A DNA stretch of 22,930 nucleotides from a virus. The notes beneath the pieces are model-generated. The model did no database searches and was not told the DNA's origin. It was given only the letters and a program-made list of their open reading frames with translations. Positions 22,401 to 22,930 of this stretch are shown piece after piece. Every line of letters begins with the position of its first letter. The first letter of the stretch is position 1. Both the position numbers and the translations under genes were made by a program. The stretch is taken from IMG/VR virus record IMGVR_UViG_3300045131_001142, positions 1-22,930 of that record; one strand, given 5' to 3'.

Positions 22401-22930
22401 CGGGGATAGGAATAGCACTATTCAATTTAGGAATATTGACAGGGCCTCCGGAAGATGAATACCAAAGAAAACAGTTTATAGCTTCGGTAGGACAAGCGCC
22501 ATTCGCTTTCCACTTTGGTGATAAATACTATCCAATAGCTTTCATGCAACCGGCTATGACCGCATTAACTGTTGGTGCGTCTATGGCAAAAGGATTACAA
22601 GGCAAGGGGATTACTGCTGACGGTGTTTTATCTTCGTTTGGTGACGGTTCTGAAACATTGTTTGACCTACCTATGCTACAAGGTGTTCAAAGATTATTTG
22701 ATACCACCGGGAATAAAACAATGACAGACAAGGCACTTGAAGTTGCTATGAGCAATGTAAAGCAATTCATTCCTAACATATTAGGTGACTTCGCAGCAGC
22801 AAGGACACCGGAAAAGCATACCTCTTATACTCCACCCATAAATAAAGAGGGAGTACCGCCTGCCATTTACAAGGCAATGAGTGAAATGGTAAACAAGGTA
22901 TGGCCTGAAAGATACCCTGTTGCAACTAAT
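16475..22930 (+). CDS. Giant polyvalent virion protein with HExxH metalloprotease motif (partial, 3' end missing)
   Basis: An open frame from ATG 16475 (AAGGAGG, 8-9 bases upstream) runs 2152 codons to the window end without a stop. It is probably a protein packaged in the head and injected with the DNA. Residues about 1-200 are charged and helical; about 205-300 and 420-480 contain Gly/Ala-rich hydrophobic stretches. HEITH at 671-675 inside VVMHEITHAMEQ, with E727 in NSEYTADML as a candidate third ligand, marks a gluzincin-like zinc protease domain (about 610-790). Lys/Pro/Glu-rich linkers lie near 810-840, 930-970 and 1262-1320, and a separate unassigned globular region at about 1330-1490. 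The C-terminal 450 residues carry LTSPRTHIRN (1722-1731), VVPFTKTP (1904-1911) and a hydrophobic segment near 1965-1990, as in giant 'large polyvalent' phage proteins. No terminator or next gene is visible. Exact targets are unknown. Confidence 0.82.
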   Translation, partial: MADDLMDFIKSKSVNASNNGLNLVQKTIRTPIRPTRAQQDQATRNFYKVQKAVKPIMDFKMAEEKRVKEAKAKEMSDRAAINRKNIINKKLGLPLEVYVADGLTPAERINQFAKDKAVIDMVGGAKLPKSIKPYKPTASESAITQKIQASQKQAKQTAIDNASDFYKITEHLNNMQSDKNYAKEYNQQIKMEKAMETVKKNESTPMGKSTNEILSFAGNYVNSLLGGGLVSNLTQTSQSGMTKELASIPDIRQTLDALSYNSPISAGLGNVAGQITNMVVMTNMQNQLLSQGFKLAEISSASRIARDLNYIGIGVATQLPQSVFKRDAVQQLIKERGEVGTEIALSALSWYAGGKLEQLFDGAIGRSLLNANQMLEARQTFLTLARQKQFLKAVSGTVGKGLTKVPPLAKIITEFAQSSGMALTDQLTGRQDYMNNPALLAQEFAVDFISLMILGKMGMDGTNKAAARSDLFKAKKNYLREVSGENRTENEISVAKTNLMVDIDNIVQKYGISEAEIKPMQAIFKDILTKTPEQIYSEVGSPTEAKAEMDMEEQTARVLADDQNKELSPKRSSTDNEVDSTTLFNDAVRNGAVPGLTAEDVANAEFKSEPVNQDAMDMATNMKAMFGVDIQFGNFGDTNIDSRWNGFYNPDTNVITINTKSDKAVSAVVMHEITHAMEQNNPKAYAELQDMVLKYTADNNIELADMTKAYSDNPDVDTKGSDIANSEYTADMLLRLTENGNIGLKFWDDALKNGKKNVVMRFVSDMKRAYAVLKSKSYKQKSVENGIVGLYKIIRQADTALAKFKGEDKAFVKAETKVEEVKPKQEVKQESVTAKTETKLKERGTDAAWETLDKNVKSAIATDVEKESPQQLAYTVGSLKEEISLIKNGYQSKYKENLLQKIVDKMDKKVDEYYSKRQELMKETENPLELLTTEPITKEVTTPIKEKAVATKPTPKKAIKKGELVAKDNTNKIANKKYTSWEDVAGKQDIPQGKTYDEYQQMIDDYEDVLAAKYGEEELMNIPSMYFKNNSLEENRGNTKATNSEIAKYSALLDARDKVSSDEKNAMADSIIKRINPIESMWTPSKDEIKDTLSDMMNNAELRMVFGNNNAETSKEQIENELYNDFKWNNDFPQEYFDTYKDVLDEYNLQKSKGLSNFGDLIPFIDTIKQISDVITNENADYSKKPDYKEVKEPKKTPIQRVITDTPKELRDKIKIAEETYQKAYAKEFETYPRDKEISNAVLKSKRELDSLKRDYKILQFQKPELFKKPTKQPATKSTDTPTTKSIKKVDNVPVEEVKAVKQEAKKPVKVEEPIKESDLPIGFNKYEKEPTGTAKMATASKADSFSTYIDTDSYIGNGHYVLLKSEMDTKVSDKFTKSKTPNKNITENNIIDMLSPKQIPESESQVVASKDDGDFNVVILKGEDDYVAMQKTYYDYFKSKGYELRASTPVGAIYMLKKGKMIGMVLPTRTDTETLKYYIKYGKMPVESKTNKPLQFSLVGKKISKGFGTELATKLGSEEYKKELLDAEEKFAYEVVGSKQLLKDKATELATGNVADNVTKYRADWNNLIKEGRKIKPDDWAKAIALLNHYKVVDTPETRAEAIDLRASIAVELGDSARFMQAISMLEKAGKDVYLKHLEKTLEKYYQSGLKKYGEKFWNEKGNMRDVSRLTADEQKAILATKEDDIVARDRIKMQIASRILSEAPYSLMDQLNSFRKFAMLTSPRTHIRNITSNASYMAIRRLDNAFSTIIQNAFVKNDKAMVRSITGDKAKQKIVEDYMKANKKAIQSGVESDFYGTNKLLGVTRTDLNPSWKIFKPLNAYMQANGKMLAEWEDTPFFNNAYKFALVRYLKMQKLNEVTADAHLYGLQQALDATFKATDKILKGYMNFKNSSVVGNYLADTVVPFTKTPYNVVKQSILHSPMGFVSGLVNLSKYLNGTNLTQLQSGKIVKRGDVETLQKAIDDIGKATSGSLLAGIGIALFNLGILTGPPEDEYQRKQFIASVGQAPFAFHFGDKYYPIAFMQPAMTALTVGASMAKGLQGKGITADGVLSSFGDGSETLFDLPMLQGVQRLFDTTGNKTMTDKALEVAMSNVKQFIPNILGDFAAARTPEKHTSYTPPINKEGVPPAIYKAMSEMVNKVWPERYPVATN

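Noticed and set aside
16475-22930. Giant protein as a tail tape-measure protein
   Set aside because: Short-tail adaptor and nozzle genes precede it and no sheath, tube or baseplate genes are present; multiple linkers and a protease motif fit a packaged polyvalent protein better.

Overview
The window is a block of a tailed-phage genome, either a free phage or a prophage, with every gene on the + strand. The host is most likely a low-GC Gram-positive bacterium of the Firmicutes, probably a Clostridia. The reasons are the AT-rich sequence, strong AGGAGG-type ribosome binding sites, a small N-acetylmuramoyl-L-alanine amidase endolysin with a holin, and no outer-membrane lysis genes. The gene order resembles podoviruses of P22/T7 type (short tail). 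There is no tape-measure protein, sheath or tube protein, and the tail genes look like an adaptor, a nozzle and internal (ejection) proteins. No integrase, replication, tRNA or CRISPR sequence is visible, so the lifestyle cannot be decided. No gene-free stretch exceeds about 110 bases.

Layout. Bases 1-84 are the last codons of an upstream gene, perhaps the large terminase. Bases 78-5037 are the head module: a small protein, the portal, a CxxC/CxxC zinc-ribbon-like protein, a 127-residue protein, an acidic scaffold and the major capsid protein. A promoter (5040-5068) and a hairpin terminator (5078-5115) separate this from a fibre module (5146-10404). That module holds a 762-residue tail fibre or receptor-binding protein, two small overlapping genes, and an 871-residue surface protein built of repeated half-modules. 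A second terminator and promoter (10435-10486) lead into a lysis cassette (10510-11577) of amidase and holin. A third promoter, embedded in a hairpin (11595-11645), leads to a membrane-anchored coiled-coil protein, the head-tail adaptor, the nozzle, a 203-residue virion protein, a peptidoglycan-binding internal protein, and a giant protein that runs off the window (2152 codons with no stop).

How the genes work together. Portal, scaffold and capsid protein build the head. The adaptor and nozzle close it and form the short tail. The fibres recognise the cell. The 355-residue protein (peptidoglycan-binding domain) and the giant protein (HExxH metalloprotease motif plus membrane-like segments) are best explained as virion proteins delivered with the DNA. 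The amidase and holin release progeny.

Most unusual points: (1) the 871-residue protein has half-modules in the order a-b-a-a-a-b-b-b, which reads as a domain nested inside itself, and the same a-b module sits in the nozzle protein; (2) four neighbouring genes carry a second in-frame start with its own ribosome binding site, including a classic-looking dual-start holin and an endolysin with an internal start for its C-terminal domain; (3) promoters overlap or abut hairpins at module junctions, one of which would hide a ribosome binding site only in read-through transcripts; (4) the giant polyvalent-type protein carries a probable zinc metalloprotease. All family assignments come from reading the translated sequence by eye; no database search was done.
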